The position numbers and the translations under genes were made by a program. The notes below the pieces were generated by a model. The model ran no database searches, had not been told where the DNA came from, and saw only the letters and a program-made list of their open reading frames with translations. From contig JAESQH010000014.1 of the NCBI GenBank assembly GCA_016765235.1, forward strand, positions 1-8,043: a DNA stretch of 8,043 nucleotides, given 5' to 3'. Source of the DNA: Paracoccaceae bacterium (GTDB taxonomy: Bacteria; Pseudomonadota; Alphaproteobacteria; Rhodobacterales; Rhodobacteraceae). This document shows positions 7,038-8,043 of this stretch, in pieces. How positions within the stretch are numbered: position 1 is the first letter of the stretch; the number at the start of each line of letters is the position of its first letter.

Positions 7038-8043
7038 TTGGACAGTTCAAAACCTAGGCGCAGTATTTCCGCCAAAGTTAGGTCGATATCGGCGCGCGTG
7101 GTACGATGGTTGGCGATGCACATCCGGATGACAGTGCGCCCGTTGATGATCGTGGTGGAGGGGGCCGCGATGCCCTGCATTTGCAGCTCCATCACAATCT
7201 CGTCGTTAATGTCCGCGCGGTCGGCTTTGTATGCAAAACAAACAATGTTCAGCGCAACGGGGGCACATAGCTCTAACTGCGAGTTTGCAGTTACGGCCTG
7301 CCCCAGATATTGCCCAAGATCGCAGTTATGTTTGATGGCGGCCCCGATTTTATCGGCCCCGTGCTCCATCACTACAGTCCAGACTTTCAACGCTCTAAAC
7401 CCGCGCGACAATTCCGGCCCGTAATCGGCTGGCCAAGGCCCACCCGCGGCCAATCCACGTTTTTGCCCCGCCAAATATTCCGCCGTCATGGTAAATGCGC
7501 GCAAATGATCCGCGCCGTGGCGGATCAGCACAAAGCCCACAGCATAATTGACATGCCACCATTTATGAAAATCAAACGCCAGAGAATCCGCCCGTGTGAT
7601 ACCTTTCAGGCGGGGGCGCATGGGTTCCGACAACATCAGGCTGGCCCCGAATGCACCGTCGACGTGAAACCAGATATCCTCGGCCTTGGCGATATCGGCG
7701 ATGGCATCGAGATCATCAATCGCGCCGACATTCACGCTTCCGGCAGTGCCAACAATACAAAACGGCGTTTTGCCCGCGGCTTTATCCGCGGCAATCGCAG
7801 ATTTCAGGGCCGCGATGTCCATCTCGAAATTTTCATCCACCGCGATCAGGCGCAAGGCATCTGTGCCCAATCCCAGCAAATCGAACGCCCTTGCCACACA
7901 ATTATGCGTCTGAACCGAAGTATACCCAACCAGTTCAGCCGCCCCGATCCCGCCCTTTTGATTGGCAAACGCCAGCTTCACATCGCGCGCAACCTTCAGA
8001 GCCACCACCGTCGCCATTGAGGTGCCGGAAACGACCAACCCAC
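7034..8043 (-). CDS. PLP-dependent group II amino-acid decarboxylase, C-terminal part, cut by window edge
   Basis: The frame is open to the right edge, so the N-terminus (roughly 140 residues, judging from family length) lies outside; 335 residues are visible. The first visible residues, GLVVSGTSMATVVALKVARD, match the region where group II decarboxylases have TSGGS.AN..AL.AAR. The cofactor Asp is in WFHVDGAFGA (codon 7658-7660). The PLP-binding lysine is in DFHKWWHVNY (codon 7562-7564). The C-terminal INGRTVIRMCIANHRTT block also fits the family. These enzymes remove the alpha-carboxyl of aromatic or acidic amino acids to give amines; the substrate cannot be read from this part. The TTG at 8036-8038 lies within the conserved fold and is not the start. 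It precedes glyQ by 61 bases on the same strand with no evident functional link. Confidence 0.92.
   Translation of the reverse strand, partial: GLVVSGTSMATVVALKVARDVKLAFANQKGGIGAAELVGYTSVQTHNCVARAFDLLGLGTDALRLIAVDENFEMDIAALKSAIAADKAAGKTPFCIVGTAGSVNVGAIDDLDAIADIAKAEDIWFHVDGAFGASLMLSEPMRPRLKGITRADSLAFDFHKWWHVNYAVGFVLIRHGADHLRAFTMTAEYLAGQKRGLAAGGPWPADYGPELSRGFRALKVWTVVMEHGADKIGAAIKHNCDLGQYLGQAVTANSQLELCAPVALNIVCFAYKADRADINDEIVMELQMQGIAAPSTTIINGRTVIRMCIANHRTTRADIDLTLAEILRLGFELSN

Noticed and set aside
1..8043. Search for tRNA, rRNA, CRISPR, insertion sequence, phage or defence genes
   Set aside because: Nothing seen: gene packing is tight, all six genes are ordinary chromosomal types on one strand, and there are no terminal inverted repeats or regularly spaced repeats.

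Overview
The window looks like a housekeeping stretch of an alphaproteobacterial chromosome, most probably from the order Rhodobacterales (roseobacter/Rhodobacter relatives). The reasons are the protein sequences and the gene order glyQ, small membrane protein, glyS, PEP-utilising enzyme, exported protein, which I recall from that group. No database search was possible. Base composition is moderately GC-rich, with one clearly AT-rich patch inside glyS.

All six genes are on the minus strand, so transcription runs from right to left. From the right edge: (1) the C-terminal two thirds of a PLP-dependent group II amino-acid decarboxylase, cut by the window end; (2) glyQ, the glycyl-tRNA synthetase alpha chain; (3) a 146-residue membrane-anchored protein of unknown function that overlaps the glyQ stop by 4 bases; (4) glyS, the glycyl-tRNA synthetase beta chain, starting 2 bases after the small gene; (5) a pyruvate phosphate dikinase-like protein of 860 residues; (6) the N-terminal part of a secreted protein, possibly a SleB-type cell wall hydrolase, cut by the left edge.

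Genes 2 to 4 form a tightly packed, probably translationally coupled unit that makes the alpha and beta chains of glycyl-tRNA synthetase with an uncharacterised membrane protein between them. The PPDK-like gene follows after 70 bases that hold a 12-base palindrome and a candidate promoter. It is followed by hairpins that probably end its transcript. The exported protein probably has its own promoter in the 289-base gap.

No tRNA, rRNA, CRISPR, insertion sequence, prophage or obvious defence system is present. The points most worth a second look are the PPDK-like protein, whose PEP/pyruvate and phosphohistidine sites are intact while several ATP-site residues are replaced, and the unknown membrane protein placed between the two synthetase subunits.
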